64,000 nt of DNA from assembly GCF_028769735.1 (NCBI RefSeq), contig NC_088170.1, forward strand, positions 42,014,920 to 42,078,919, read 5' to 3'. The position numbers and the translations under genes are program-made. Position 1 is the first letter of the stretch. Each line of letters starts with the position of its first letter. The notes under the pieces are model-generated. The model had not been told where the DNA came from. It did no database searches and saw only the letters and a list, made by a program, of their open reading frames with translations. Source of the stretch: Zonotrichia leucophrys gambelii (taxonomy: Eukaryota > Chordata > Aves > Passeriformes > Passerellidae). Shown here in pieces: positions 11,601 to 24,500 of the stretch.

Positions 11601-14438
11601 GACAGGACACATGCTTGCCCAAAGAATACACAGATAAATTTTTTAGTCTTCCCTGAGTGGGCAAATACTTGCTGTGAGGCCTGATATTCTGCTTTTGGCT
11701 GGGAAACTTTTTCCTAGTGCCTGGTGCTGTGATTTGGGTTTAGTATAAGAATAAAGCTGGTAACACTTTCAAGTGTTGCTAAGTTGTGCTTACCCCAAGT
11801 CAAGAACTCTCTAGTCTCCCACATTGAGCCAGAGAACAGCAGCATAAGAAGCTGGGTGTGCCCACAACCAGACCAGCTAACCTGAACAGGCCAAAGGAAT
11901 ATTCCCTACCACAGAACATCACACCCCGTAAATAATCTGGGGGGAGTTGGCTGTGAGGTGCTGATCACTGCTCAAGGACGAGCTGGGCCTTGGTCAGCAG
12001 GCGGTGAGCAACTACATTGCACATCACATTTTTTCTTGGATTTTATTACTCCTTTTCCTTTTCATTAACACTATTATTATAGTTGCTATTATTATTATTT
12101 TCTTTTACTTTAATTATTCATCTGTCCTTACCTCAGCCTATGGGTTTTACTTGTACCTTTTCTCCTCCTAGTGAGAGCAGGGAAGAGGAAGGAGTGAGTG
12201 AGCAGGTGTGTGTTACTTGTTGGCTGAGGTTTAACTACTACACCTGAGCAAAACTGTCCAGCATGTAAAGCTACACCTCCAGGAAGTGCTCTGTGAAGAA
12301 ATTTTACAGTACTGATTACAACAGTTTACCAGCCTGGGTAAACTGGGTGCTGGGTTCTACTGCAGTACAAATAACACAGTGCTAATGAGTCTGACTTCCC
12401 AGAACAGTGCACATCTTCATCCAAAATAAGCTTGCTATTTTAGCACTCACACCCTAACTTTTGAGCTTCTCATTTTATTTAGTGTATCAATTTCTCCAGG
12501 AAATACCAATTCAAAACTGCAGTACATGTGCTGAAAAGCATATGGAAACTACAAGAAAATTGTTCTGTAGGTATGGCTCAAAAGCTGGGAAAATTTTAAC
12601 CTACGTGCCTGTTAATAAATTCAGCCAATTGTATAATTCAGTTTTAAAGCAGCTGAAGATTTTAAACATGAAACTTCTTTGCTTTGTGTTAACTCATGGA
12701 ATTTTGGGTGGAAGATGAATGGAAGAAGTTGCAGATGCTCCAGAAGACTCAAAGGGAAGAAAATTTGATATATTTCAACATGTAAGGAACATAATAGAAT
12801 AGACAGGTAGTAAGCCAGTACACTAGCAAGAGAGTAGGGAAGGAGTTGCAAGCAGCCTTTTCAGAACCAGAATTCTGGAATTCTACTGCAAACACAGCTG
12901 AATGAGCATTAGTGTGCACCCTACATTCCAGCAGGGCTCAATATCCCTGGAGTTTAGGGATTTACTAACCTTTATGACTGATGAAGCTTGAAAACATTTG
13001 GCTAAAGACTGTTTACAGTATTTGCATGTTTTCTGTTGGGAACAGTATTAATGGATGTTCTAATTAATGCCAGCTTCTTGGCTACGACATTATTTGCTCC
13101 TGTGGAAAAGGCTCTTGACTGACTTCACTGCAAAATAAACACTGCTCTGAATCTGGGACTGGTAAGACCTGCTTACTATTTTATTTTAGCTAGATAGTTC
13201 TTTATTATCCTGTTTGAACTGTGTTGAAGCTGTGAGACTTAATAATGAAAAATAACAAATGACCACTATGACGTTTCATTATTATTTTAATTTTCTCCCT
13301 GTATGTAGTTACTATTTTTCTTGAGTGTCTGTTAAAGAAAAGTCCTTCACTTTTCTTGAACTTCTGAAAAACAGAACTTTTGTGATACAAATAGGTACAA
13401 AGAAACAATAGCTCCAAACTAAATGCCTTTATTTATATTTGTCCATCTCATTATTTGCTTTGAAAGTGTCTGTAAGTTTCTGAATACTGGCAGCAACCTA
13501 GTCAAAATCAACCCATAATTCTTCTGGTTTTAGTCTAAAATCTCACCAATTAACTTTAAAAAGCAAATAATCTTAATTATTTAAGAAATAATCTAAATAA
13601 TTTTTGCATGTTTCACAGAGTCATGTAATTTCACAGGCAGAAAAAATGAAGTAAAATACACTGAATTAATTATTCTTTTCTGTTTTTTTCTGTGAAATCT
13701 CCCAAGAGACTGACAAAAGCAGAGAAAGAAGTTTGCTTTTAAAAAACTCACAGTTTTTACCAATAATCTTATCTTTTTAAATATCTAAATCAAGGCAAAA
13801 GTCAACAAAAGTCTAAGAGATAGCCCTATAGAAAGGGATGTCAGAATTAGAGGTACATATTACAGAACATGCAGACTAAAACACTTCTGCAAATCACAGG
13901 GAACAGCACTTATTTTTATAGCACTGCAGACTAACTCTCAAACTATCTTTTCTCTCTTCCTGATTACCCTTCCTTTTTTCTCCTCACTAATTTTGCAATC
14001 AAACCTCAAACTCTTTCCTTTTGTTGTCTTCTATGTTAAATTACAGAGATCTCATGTCAGTAAAACAGTTGGTATGGGTGGGCTTCATCAGACACTGAAA
14101 CAAATATGAGTCTTGAACAAAAAAAGCTCAGTACTAGTTTTCTTTTTGCAATAAATGTAACGATGACAACAAATCACAAATAATCAGCTGGTAGGGTGGC
14201 AAATAAATACGTTAAGTTGATGTTCTAAACTGTATCAGAAGTTTCCTCTGTTCAAACAAATTCTGTAAGACATTTGTTGAGAAATGCTGTGCAGATTACA
14301 AACGGGCACATGAAACACTTACAGTAAAAGGATCTTTAGAACTCTAAGATGGCCAAAAGCTCTATTCCATCATCTGGAAAATGCATTAGAAAAAAAAACA
14401 CTAATAGATTTTCTTGATCTTTTTAAAAGGCATCTTAC
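8638..14438 (-). other. RFX4 intron 3
   Basis: About 5.8 kb of AT-rich intron. It holds the ERVK-like LTR at 11725-12242 and short ATT and AT microsatellites (10200-10225, 12070-12095). Nothing else was recognised. Confidence 0.9.
11725..12242 (+). mobile_element. ERVK-like solo LTR (avian endogenous retrovirus)
   Basis: A run of segments I recognise from avian ERVK-type LTRs. They include TGTGATTTGGGTTTAGTATA near the start, a CCAAAGGAATATTCCCTACC block, TCTGGGGGGAGTTGGCTGTG, GGTCAGCAGGCGGTGAGCAA, an ATT-rich tract, a CCTCAGCCTATGGGTTTTAC segment, and GAGTGAGTGAGCAGG followed by GGCTGAGGTTTAACTACTACA at the end. It starts TG and ends CA. Flanks CCTGG and CCTGA may be a degraded target duplication. 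No gag, pol or env coding lies next to it. It sits in RFX4 intron 3 antisense to the gene. Confidence 0.8.
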
Positions 14439-14499
14439 CATTGCAGTGTAGCTGGAGTTGAATGCGGTTTTGATGCTCTATTATTTTCTTTTTCCTCAT
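14439..14499 (-). CDS. RFX4: RFX4 coding exon 3
   Basis: A 61-nt exon on the minus strand with acceptor TTTCTTAACAG and donor GTAAGA. It encodes 19 full codons, [19 protein letters not shown], between a split Asn shared with exon 2 and a split Trp shared with exon 4. The last residues (TLQW) begin the RFX DNA-binding domain, where this Trp is conserved in the family (known). The exon is too short to be seen as an ORF. It was found by looking for the RFX4 peptide expected between exons 2 and 4 and is confirmed by phase and splice sites. Confidence 0.96.
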
Positions 14500-15479
14500 C
14501 TGTTAAGAAACAAAAAAAGCTGTGTGATTTCATCAGGAATTTCTTAGGAATTCATGAACTGTTTTTTAAAAAGAAATATTGTTTGAAAGGTAAGAATTTT
14601 TTTATCTAATTAAAATAAATTTTAAAACAATTAAAATGTGCTCAAGTGCCAAAGCTTTCTCAAAATTCTGGCTAAAATTCAGAAATGTAAATAATGATGT
14701 TCCCTAAACTACCATCTGTAGATACTGCTTAAGGCAGTAAACTCTGCAAATAGCACTGATAGCAGGAGCAGAGTGGTGCCTAGGAATATTGACATTGAAA
14801 AGGATAAATTTATATGGAAAAAAAGCAACTCTTAGATCTCTACCAGCATGTGAGAACACGTAAACATTCACTCACTATAAGGGAACTGTTGCGTTGCACA
14901 AGTTTTATATTAGATAAGGCATTTAAACTAATGGGGTACACCCATTGTTTGATCTTAACATAAGGTAATTATTAGATGTTTATAAATTTACAGGGATTAA
15001 TTCCGAATGAGAATAAGTGTATATTCTGTTATATACTTTATTCCTTTTCAGGTGATTTCTCTGATAATTTTCCCCATTAACTGTTTCCAAGCAACTCTGG
15101 TTTGCTGACTTTCCAAAAATTCAGATAAAAGATGAATAAAGAAAAAGGTAATTAAAATAAAACTTCAAATATTGGATTCTTCATAGGAGGCATTTGTTCT
15201 TTTGAAAAAGTTTGGAAATCTGTATAGAATAATTCTGACTAAATTGTGTTTTATTAAACATATGAAACATTCCTAGTTGAAAGCTGAGTGGAGCACAATC
15301 AACAGCTCCAGAATGTTATTCTTTGGGAAACAGTGTTGTATCAAACACATTTTGATATTTTAACAGCTTTGTCCCCGATGAAAGCATTCAGCATAGATGG
15401 CTTTGATACCTAAACCATAGGGTAAACCTGTACAACAAGCTGCAAGTCGCATTTCTTCATGAAATTAACTTTTAGAAGT

Positions 15480-16050
15480 AATTTAAGCGAGCCTTTAGGA
15501 CGCGGGATCTTAGGGGAGCAGCGCTATCTCCTCGGCACATCGGGCCCTCTCGGGAGCCTTTCGAGCTGTGCGGGGAGGCCGAGCACACAAATAACACCCC
15601 GGTGTGAAGGCTCTGCGGGCAGCCCTCGTCCCCCAGGACTTGCCTTAGCCACGGAAGCTGTGCCAGCCGAACATCCTTTATCCCTGAGCGCCAGCGGATC
15701 CCGTTCCGCAGCTCCCCGCGGAGCCTCAGCGCGGCCACCCCCGCATCTGCATCACAACGGGCCCCTCATTGTTGGGCCGCACACTCCCTCCCTGCCTTTC
15801 AGGGCCCGCTTTTATTCAGCGCACAGCACCAACATACACATCTCAAATCACTTTTAAATTGTGGCTTTCGTTTGTTTTTCCTGTTCAGGCGGTCGGCGTG
15901 CAGCAAACGCGGGCGCACGGGGCCTGAATGCCGAGGGGCCGTGGCTGCCGCCCCGCAGGCCCAAGGACCAGCCGTGGGATGTTTTCCACTTGCGCTGAGG
16001 GGGCTGAATTCCCCTCCGGATACGTGGCAGACATCAAACTTCAAGTCAAT
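15480..16050. promoter_or_regulatory. Isolated CpG-rich patch in RFX4 intron 2
   Basis: About 570 bp of GC-rich sequence with many CG dinucleotides, surrounded by kilobases of AT-rich, CG-poor intron. It lies 1.0-1.6 kb upstream of exon 3 in the direction of transcription. RFX4 is known to have several alternative first exons in mammals, so this may be an internal promoter. I could not identify a first exon in it. Confidence 0.55.
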
Positions 16051-18151
16051 ATCCAAGTTACACAATATCACTGCACACTTTCCATCCCCCATCCGCCCAG
16101 CTTTTTTTCACTTGCACTAAGAGTGAGCTGCTGTAAGCAGGTGCTTTACTTAACCTGCCCTCAGACATGCTTCACGCCCGCCATGCTCAGCTCCTCCCAC
16201 TCAAATCCTCCCTAAGAATTTGTTTTAACGACACAAACTAACAATTAGGTCATAAACTGCAATTTGCTTCTCCATCCTCAGGTATGTTTGCCTCCTGGGG
16301 ATCCTTCTTAAAGACCCCTCAGCATCCCCCCCTAACTGTCCCTTAAAACCAAGAAGGAACAGATGGACTTCGACTGTAACTCAGAAAATTTCTTTTAAGC
16401 ATTAATTTCCATTGAACAACTGGATTTTCAACAAAGATAAATTTTTTGCAGAATTAGTGCTTGTCACCCCAAAGTCAATTCTCTGTACAAGAAAATAGTG
16501 CAGCTTTGTTTTCTGCCAACGAACCAGCTGCCAGCCAAACTTTCACTTTTTTATTAAAAAGATGGAAAGGGATGCAGAAGGTATGGGAATAGATGGGACC
16601 TAGAAATACAAACTTTCAGTATTACATATAAAAGCTCTTAATTCTACCTTGTCTAGTTTAACAATATAATCTCATCAGATAATTGACTAGCAGAAAATAA
16701 TAAATAGCTTTATACTTTATATTTTAGCTGTCAGCAGGGCACCTAATGGTGTCCATATCAAGCAGAGAATGTTTAACTCTTGACTCAGGTCCGATACCAG
16801 ATCACTTTGTCTAGCATGAAAGAGGGAAGGGAAACAGCATTTCTTACTTTTTGGCCTGTCATTTTATCAATTCACATCAACACTCTGGATTAAAATAAAA
16901 GCATACCTTTTAAAATGCAATATTTTTAAAATCCAACCTATTTTTGTAAGAAAAGGAAATAAAGTCACTGAAAAGAAGTCCTGCTTCAAGGCACTGTCAA
17001 AGAAGAGATATGACAATTCTGTGACAAGTCCAAAAGGTCTTGAAGTCACAAGGAAAAATCTTGTTCAATTCACAGTCGCAAGGATTCACACAAAGCACCC
17101 CAGGGAGAAACCCATGTAGTGTGCTCACACCACTGCCAATAGGAGGGCTACCAGCATCCCAAGGAAAAAGTGTCTTCAAGGTACCTGATTAGGTGGAAAA
17201 CCTGTACTCATCCCAAACTGATTGCAGATAACAGCTTAGACAACTGCAAGTAAAAGTCTCAGCATAGAAGGGGCCTTCAAACATAATAAAACTAGGAATC
17301 AATGATGTTCTAGGAAAACAGTATTTGTTGGCTCACAGAGATATCAGAGGATCCTTTTGTCCCAAACTCTATGGAAGTTCTTTTGCTAACTGCTCCATCT
17401 TACTTCCAAAATTCTGTTTCAAAGCCACTCAAGTGGAGTCCTGTTTGTATCTTGTGCATGTTTGTATCTTTGTGGCTTTCCTAGAGCTCTCAGTGGGATC
17501 CTCAAACCTTTGCTGATCCTAGGTACAGCTCAAGGGATTTCTTACTTCTTGGTGCAAGACATGGAGACAACAGAAGCTGTGCTCAGCAGCTTTGAGCCTG
17601 CTGCCTTAAACACAGGGAGTGGAACAACCTGAAGCGAAGACATACCTTTTTTGTAATTGTGTTGGTGTTAGTCTGTTTATCATAACTAAAATGGAGCTAA
17701 GTTCTTCTTTCCACTGTGGAGGTAATTGGAGAGCCTTGTGCTTTCCAGTGCTGCCTGCATGTGTCTCAAAACCAAGAAAGAAACTAACATGCTGTTACTA
17801 TCTTTATATAGATAAAATCCTTCCCTTAGTTCAGATAGCTGCACATTTTTCAGAGGAATATTCTCTTCCTCTGTACCACCTGCAGGCCAGATTCTGACTG
17901 TTCTCAGAAGTGATTTGGCCTTAGCCAAAATTAAATTATAGTACTAAGCTATCTTGTCTCCTATTTACGTGTAGCCATAAATGAGATTCAGGCTCATTAG
18001 CATGCATTCCATGCTTTTAGAATAGTGGGAGATTTTAAAAACCTCTGAGAAATATAGGAGCATAATCTTCACTAAGTAGGTATAACTGAAAAAGAAGGAA
18101 TTTTCTCCAAGGAAAATTTCAGTAAAAGCAAGTAACTCTTTTTTAAACTTC

Positions 18152-18167
18152 TTTTTTTTTTTTTTTT
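18152..18167. repeat. T16 homopolymer
   Basis: 16 consecutive T in RFX4 intron 2; low-complexity sequence only. Confidence 0.9.
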
Positions 18168-21100
18168 AATAGAAGAATAAGAGGTTTACTTCAAACAAAA
18201 AACAAAACTGCTGGGCAAGTCATTACAGCCAGTATGAACATGGATTTTGAACACCACTTTTGAAGCACAAAAAGTAGTTTGAATATTTTCTTTTATCTCA
18301 TAGGAAGTTTACACATTCACATTTCCAAATAAGCAAGAAAATTTGGACAAGCAACCCTTCCACTTCATCAAGAAACATCATAATTCGTTACCCACTGAAC
18401 TGAAGTGGAAACTTTTGTAAGCCTTTATTTGTATTCTTCCAGACCTCTACCTCAATTTAGATAATCTGGTTTAATGCACAGTACACAGAAAATGTTATGG
18501 AGTTGGTTTTTTTTCAATTAGTGGCTACAAGATTCTACCATTCCCTTTCCTGTGAATCTTTTGACTAACGTGGAACATGGAAGTGGCAGCTGGAAAAATG
18601 TTTTAAAAGCTGGAAAGTGAAATAAAATTTAGTGATAATTTTTATATTAGAATGTAAACACCGTGGTTTGGAAGATGTCATAAAATGTTCCAAAAGGGTA
18701 AGAAGCACTCGAGGAAGCACAGAGGTGATGTGAATCCATGGCTATGAGTCACCACTTCCTTTCCCAGTGTAATGCAGGTTCAAGAGGCCTGGGGGTACCT
18801 GGATAACAATGGAAGATTGCAAAGGACCCCTGTGGCCTGAAGTATGGTTCTGTAACACACTTTAGCTGTAGAAAAGGAGACCAGCAAATCTATTATTCCT
18901 GTCCTAAAACCCTATCAACTCTAAAATCATCCAGGAAAACAAGAATCATGAGAGCAAGCATTATGCCCAGTAAAAACATTATCAGTTCACACCACAAGTT
19001 CTCAATCTTCAGTGGAGCCAAGGCCAAAAAAAAATAAAAGCAACCCACCCAAACTGAAAACCAAACCCACATTTTCCTTGGTAGTCCAACCAACAGCTGC
19101 CTCATGTATGTAGAGACAAAAAACTAGTCAAGAGAGGTGGTTTAGGCTTTCTTTTGGTTGCAGATGAAAACTGGACCTACTCTGACAACAGCAATTTGAC
19201 CATCATTCTGAAGAATTCAAATAGGGTTATGTGGGCTTTCTCAAAGCATTTTGCCTCCTTCTTTGTTTGTAAATATATGACAAAGGCTGGATAAAGATTG
19301 ACATGATGGTTTGGAAATTTCTGGTTGGTTTTTGGGTGGTGTTAGAAAAATGTTAGAAAGAACTCAAGGGCTAGAAAGGAGCACATTGGACAATGATTTC
19401 TACAGTGAAACTTCTAGTTTGTTCTGGATTTCACAGATTATTGCTGTGGCTTATTTTGCCTTCCTACTTCTTCTTCACCTTCTCCCCTCCCTCACCTCCC
19501 CCTCAAAACAAGGATGACTTTTCAGGTGGATTAATTCTCTTATCTGCGCTGCAGAAATGCTGGTAATCAGTGCAAAGGAAGCATCTGGAAGAACTGGCTA
19601 TTAAGAAGGAAGCTAGATAAAATCAACTCTGCCTCTCATTTGGGTTTCCATTATATGCTGTGACAATGTCCTCTGCACACAAATAGAGGAACAAATTCAT
19701 TTATGTATTTGTTTTATCAGTTCTAAATTCATGAACTGCCTTTCATTATCATTGCTTGCTCCTTATTTCAAGAACCAGAAAACAGAATGAGCCACCATGC
19801 CATCTTCTTAATGCCACTGTCTGAAACACCTGCTCTTGTTAATCACACAGGTCCTCATTTTACTGGCCCCAGCTGTGTGGAAGTTTCCCATGCTCATATT
19901 TAAAGCACATTTAACAATCCTGAATTCTGATCCTATGAAGAGTCTGAAGATACATCTTATTCATTACAGATTCCTTCCATCACTTTCTCAGTAGCATCAG
20001 AGTGAAATGAACTTTGTGTATCTCACAGATTCTCATAAGATTCAAAATTACAAGCTGCTGTTTTTATTTTCACTGTAATCCACCATAATTTTAGAAGATA
20101 AATTATTTTTTCTTCCCCTTAATTTTTAAAAACAGAAAACTCCAAACCTCTCCCAGTTTCATTGTCAATTTTTAAAGATTCTTGCGCGTGGTTCTCAGCT
20201 TGCGAGTCATGAATAAATACCATTTTTCTACTAACATCTTCCTTCTCCTTCAGAAATATTCCCTCAAATACATCCCTAGACAAATGGGAGTAAGGCCCCA
20301 ATACAGCAAATTTCATTATCAATTACAATACTGTGCTACAAGGCATGTAGTTTTACCACGATATCAAAATAAATAATTCTCTTAAAATAAAAAAAAAAGT
20401 AATTACTAGTTACTGGATTAAAGAATTCCATCTGCATTAATATCTTGTAATGTGAATATATGAATTCTGGAGATGAAAAGTAACGTGGAGAGTATTTTGC
20501 TTTAGGCAAATTAAGCAGAATAGAAATTGCATAAACATGGAAAACTAAATGGTAGGCTAGAAATCGTCTTGCAATTTTAAAAACAAAAAAATGGTTGTTT
20601 TAAACTACTTTGAAATTATTTTGATTACCTGCTATTGTTAAAAATCAAGATCTAAAATTACTATCACTAGAAAAGAAAAAAAATACTTGAGTTAAAATCA
20701 GATAGATTGATAAATTTTTCCCTCTCTGACTAAAAAGAAAACAATATCATATTTTAGTAAGTGATTTTTTAATCTCACAATTGTTTAATTCTTAATGAAA
20801 ACATTTTTTTAATTTATGGTTTGATATAGTACTATTGGAAAAGAGCACATTTTTCCCACATATTTTGACCACAAGGTGTTCACCAGTGAAAAGCAAAACA
20901 GGAGGTTTTTCTTCTAAGTTGATCCTAACAGCACATTTCAGTAGTTATTCAATCTTTATTCAGTGACACACAAATTCTTCTGATTGTTTTAACCAATAAA
21001 CAGCACTATTTCCTTTCCAAAAATGTAAATATCCCAGAAAAAAAAAAGTAATAAAACTATTGAGTATGTCAAGTGAGTAGACTCCTTAAAATACACAGAA

Positions 21101-21194
21101 CTAAAAATTTAATCGAGCTGTAGCAACTTATATAGCAGGAAATGAGCACTCAGACATGTTCACACTCACTTTAAATGAATGACAAGTTACTTAC

Positions 21195-21281
21195 TTTCAT
21201 CATTAGAAACATTCCCCAGAGAGGTGTGACTGGAATAACGTTTGTTTTCACTTTCATTGAGACATCGTTCAATCCAACTCT
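21195..21281 (-). CDS. RFX4: RFX4 coding exon 2
   Basis: An 87-nt exon on the minus strand. It is preceded by a TTTTTGCAG acceptor and followed by a GTAAGT donor. It encodes 28 full codons plus split codons at both ends, starting [14 protein letters not shown] and ending LGNVSNDE. The split codons restore Glu with exon 1 and Asn with exon 3, so phase agrees exactly. The peptide matches RFX4 from memory and has no known catalytic role; it is a polar, acidic linker before the DNA-binding domain. Intron 1, which separates it from exon 1, is 19.6 kb. The identification rests on the peptide, both splice sites and phase together. Confidence 0.97.
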
Positions 21282-21488
21282 CTGCAAAAATAATAAAATA
21301 TGCTCTTTTGTTTGTTCGTCTTTGCATAAAATATAAACTTGCAACAGATAAATCTAAATAAAATGTCAGCATTCAAGAGATTATGGTCTTGAGCATTTGT
21401 ATTAAAATATGCTTGGTCTGAGGGTATTTAGTAAGAAAAATCTTTCTTGCTTTTAAACTTAGCTGTTGCTTTTTGGGGATTTTTTTGG

Positions 21489-21506
21489 TTTTTTTTTTTT
21501 TTTTTT
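21489..21506. repeat. T18 homopolymer
   Basis: 18 consecutive T just upstream (in transcription) of RFX4 exon 2. It lies on the plus strand, so it is an A run in the pre-mRNA and not a pyrimidine tract. Confidence 0.9.
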
Positions 21507-24500
21507 GCTTTTAAACTACAGAGGCTGAAACACTTCTTTGTACAAAACAAAGGTCCTCGGGATATTCTGTCCCCCATCACATGATACGTTAAAAAATAAA
21601 ACTCAAATTAAACATGGAAATCACACTGGTTTTCAAGTCTTAGTCTGGCAAAGGCTTATATCCTCGAGTATTCCCGCTGGTTTTGGAAGAAATCTTACTG
21701 GATGTAAAATCAATAATTCATGTGAATTTTGGTAAAATTGAGGATCAAACGGTGCTCTGTGAAGCCCAGTCCCACAACCTCATTCACACTGATGGAGTCC
21801 CAGGCACTGGTACAAGTCCAATGCAGCAAGTCAGCAGCTACTGAGCTGCTCAAACCTTTGTCACCCCACAGTGCAAATGAAACCACTCCTGCTCCTCCTT
21901 GTTTTTCAATACATTCCCAGCAGTCAGATGAGGTACCTACAGCATTACATTGATTTGAATCCACTGTTCTTCCTGGAAGCTATAACTTATGTCTCCTGAT
22001 GACATTAGAGGATGCACCAGGCTCAGCAGAATATACTGTTACAGGTCTTCAGGGCAAAAGTTACACTTTCTTATGTATTTCCTTGGAAAAAGTATGAAAT
22101 ATGAGTTTTTGAGTTTGTCTAAATCCCTAGGTATTGCTACAATAAACTGACCTCCCTCAAAAGATTCTTTTTCAAGGGTGTGAACGTGGGCAGAAACGAG
22201 TTTATGCTCAGAGAACTCCCCGAGGTCAAAGCAAGAAAAAGAAGGGATAGATGGAAGTCTGCAAGGCAAGCCTGCAAGTTATGACAGAAAACAACTCCAC
22301 CGAGTGAAGAGATACACAAGAAACAAGGGGAAACAGGCTTTGCTGCCAGAAACACCTTCAAAGACATGGAAATGGCTCCAGATTCCTTTCCATAAGCCCC
22401 CCCCACCTGCCACCAAGCTACCTGCACAGCATGGGCAGTAGTCTGCCAGCCAGCTAAAGCCCATCACAGCAGCAGGCTTGAAGGGAAAGCAGGAACCCAG
22501 CATCTTGGGAAAGCTGCCCATCTGGTTTATAGAAGATAAAAGTTGGTATGACCTAATTTCAGCGCTACATGCCAGTAAACAAATAAATGGTCATGGCCAA
22601 ATACATCCTGAAGGAAAAAATGCTTTTTAAACCCAGGCAGTTGTATAAACCTGTGCATATTCCTCTGTACACATCTCCTCTACTGCCATGTAAACAAAAG
22701 GGCAATGGCATCTGTTCCAAAGCTCAGAAAGGGAGTGCTGAGAACCCTTCAGAGCTAATTTGCAGGCCTTGCCACGGGAATCCAGGTACTGTTGCTTTGT
22801 GTGCTTGTGGTTTTCAGGCAGTGTTGTGGCAACTCCAGGCTATTCCCCTCCCCAGTTATTCACAGTAGGATCATGCTGCACTGCTGCCTTCACCAATACA
22901 AGCTCGTCCCTGAGTGCATCTTCCTCATTCACCATCACACTTGTGCCTAAGAAGCCTCACAGCCTGCTCCCTCTTAAGGTGCTTCTCTGAAAACGATCAA
23001 AAAACCCACGTGTTGGCAATAGATTTGTAAAGGATATTTCTTCTCTCATCAAATTCAACACAGCCTTGCTCAAAAATCACTGTAAGACTGCTGACACCAT
23101 GGTATAAAACCTGCCAGCAGGGCCCGTACTGTGAAATCAGCCCCTGCTCAGTTACAAACCCACAAGCCGGCAGCAACTGCAACTTGGAGGCTTTCCCTGC
23201 TTGGGCTGCTCAGCTGCATGGGGTGGGGATGTATCACCTCCTTGTCTGAGGGCCAACACAAGCATATGACTGCTTTCTGCCAGATTTCTTTTGCTGCCTT
23301 AAAAATGAGCTCACAGCATCTTCCCAGTCCTATTTTGGTACTGTGAGTTGTCTCACAGGTGAAGAGAAACTTGCTGCTGAGAGCAACATCAGAGAGAGGT
23401 GCAAGAAGCCTTGGGAAAGAGTACCCTACCTCCTCCTCCTCCTTTCAGCACACAGCCATGGCTGTATATAATTCCCTTGGCTCGGAGCCCAGCTGCAGGG
23501 AGTAAAAGCAAAGGCGGCTGCCATTAGCGCCAAGGGGAGACCAATGCCCAGCTCTGCCCTTTCTTTTCCTGCCGGCACTGAGAGCTGGGAAGCTGGGATG
23601 CATCCTCTTCCCTCGGCAGCAGGGAACTACCAGCAGCCATCTTTAGTCAAATTCCCTGCCTAAGTAGTAGGAAAAAACCCCAACTTTTAAAGTGTCACTC
23701 CATAATCATTTTCATCATGCTTGTTCACACAGTGTCCGTGATAGCTGCGCACATTCTCCTTTTTGACAGGAAAACCGGCCAGTTTACACTGCCATGTATA
23801 AAGCCTGGAGCATGGTGCAGTTACAGTTTAATTGTGTGCTGCAGCTCCTTTGGTCCTGAATCACCCCAGTTCAGCCTGCTGCAGCCTGAGTCTGGCTTTC
23901 CCTTTGTGGCTTTGCATTTAAATAGCTGATAGAAATTCTTCAGGCCTGAAAAGATACACGACCTGTCTGGCAGCAAAGAATAAAGAAAACTAACTCTTTT
24001 GAGCAAAAATGTCAGGGAGTTTATGGCAAATTTGTCAAATTATTTGGCAGATGACAAAACGTGACAAAACCAACTAACTATTTAAAAGCTGTATTATCTC
24101 ATAAACCAAATTATGCAAGTATAAATAAATAAAGATTCTAATATATAACTTCATGTAATAACTAGCTATTTTTCTACTGTTTGTATAAAGAAAAACATTT
24201 TTACAAGGCTTTTAACTCCCAATATTAATAACAGTGTCTTGAGGTATTAAAAGAAAACACAACTACAATTTCGATAAAATTTTAAATAGTCCCATCAGCA
24301 CACAGATCCCAGGCACAGTAACACCTGCCCAAAATAAAACAAAAGGAGAAAGAGGCAGAGCAAACAAAATCAAAACTCAAAATTAAGCTTGACTTTTATA
24401 AGGTCTTTCAGAGTTAATAACATTACATCTTGTTCCAGGTCTAAGGAACACACTGGGTTCCCTCTACATGTTGAATGTGCTTGTCCTCATGACACATGGG

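Larger units (their letters stand above)
14500..21194 (-). other. RFX4 intron 2
   Basis: About 6.7 kb. It holds the CpG-rich patch at 15480-16050 and a T16 run; otherwise AT-rich. The minus-strand frame at 18893-19105 translates to a hydrophobic low-complexity peptide and is not supported as a gene. Confidence 0.9.

Noticed and set aside
18893..19105. Minus-strand frame giving a hydrophobic 70-residue peptide
   Set aside because: The hydrophobicity comes from T-rich codons of an A-rich plus strand, with no family match.
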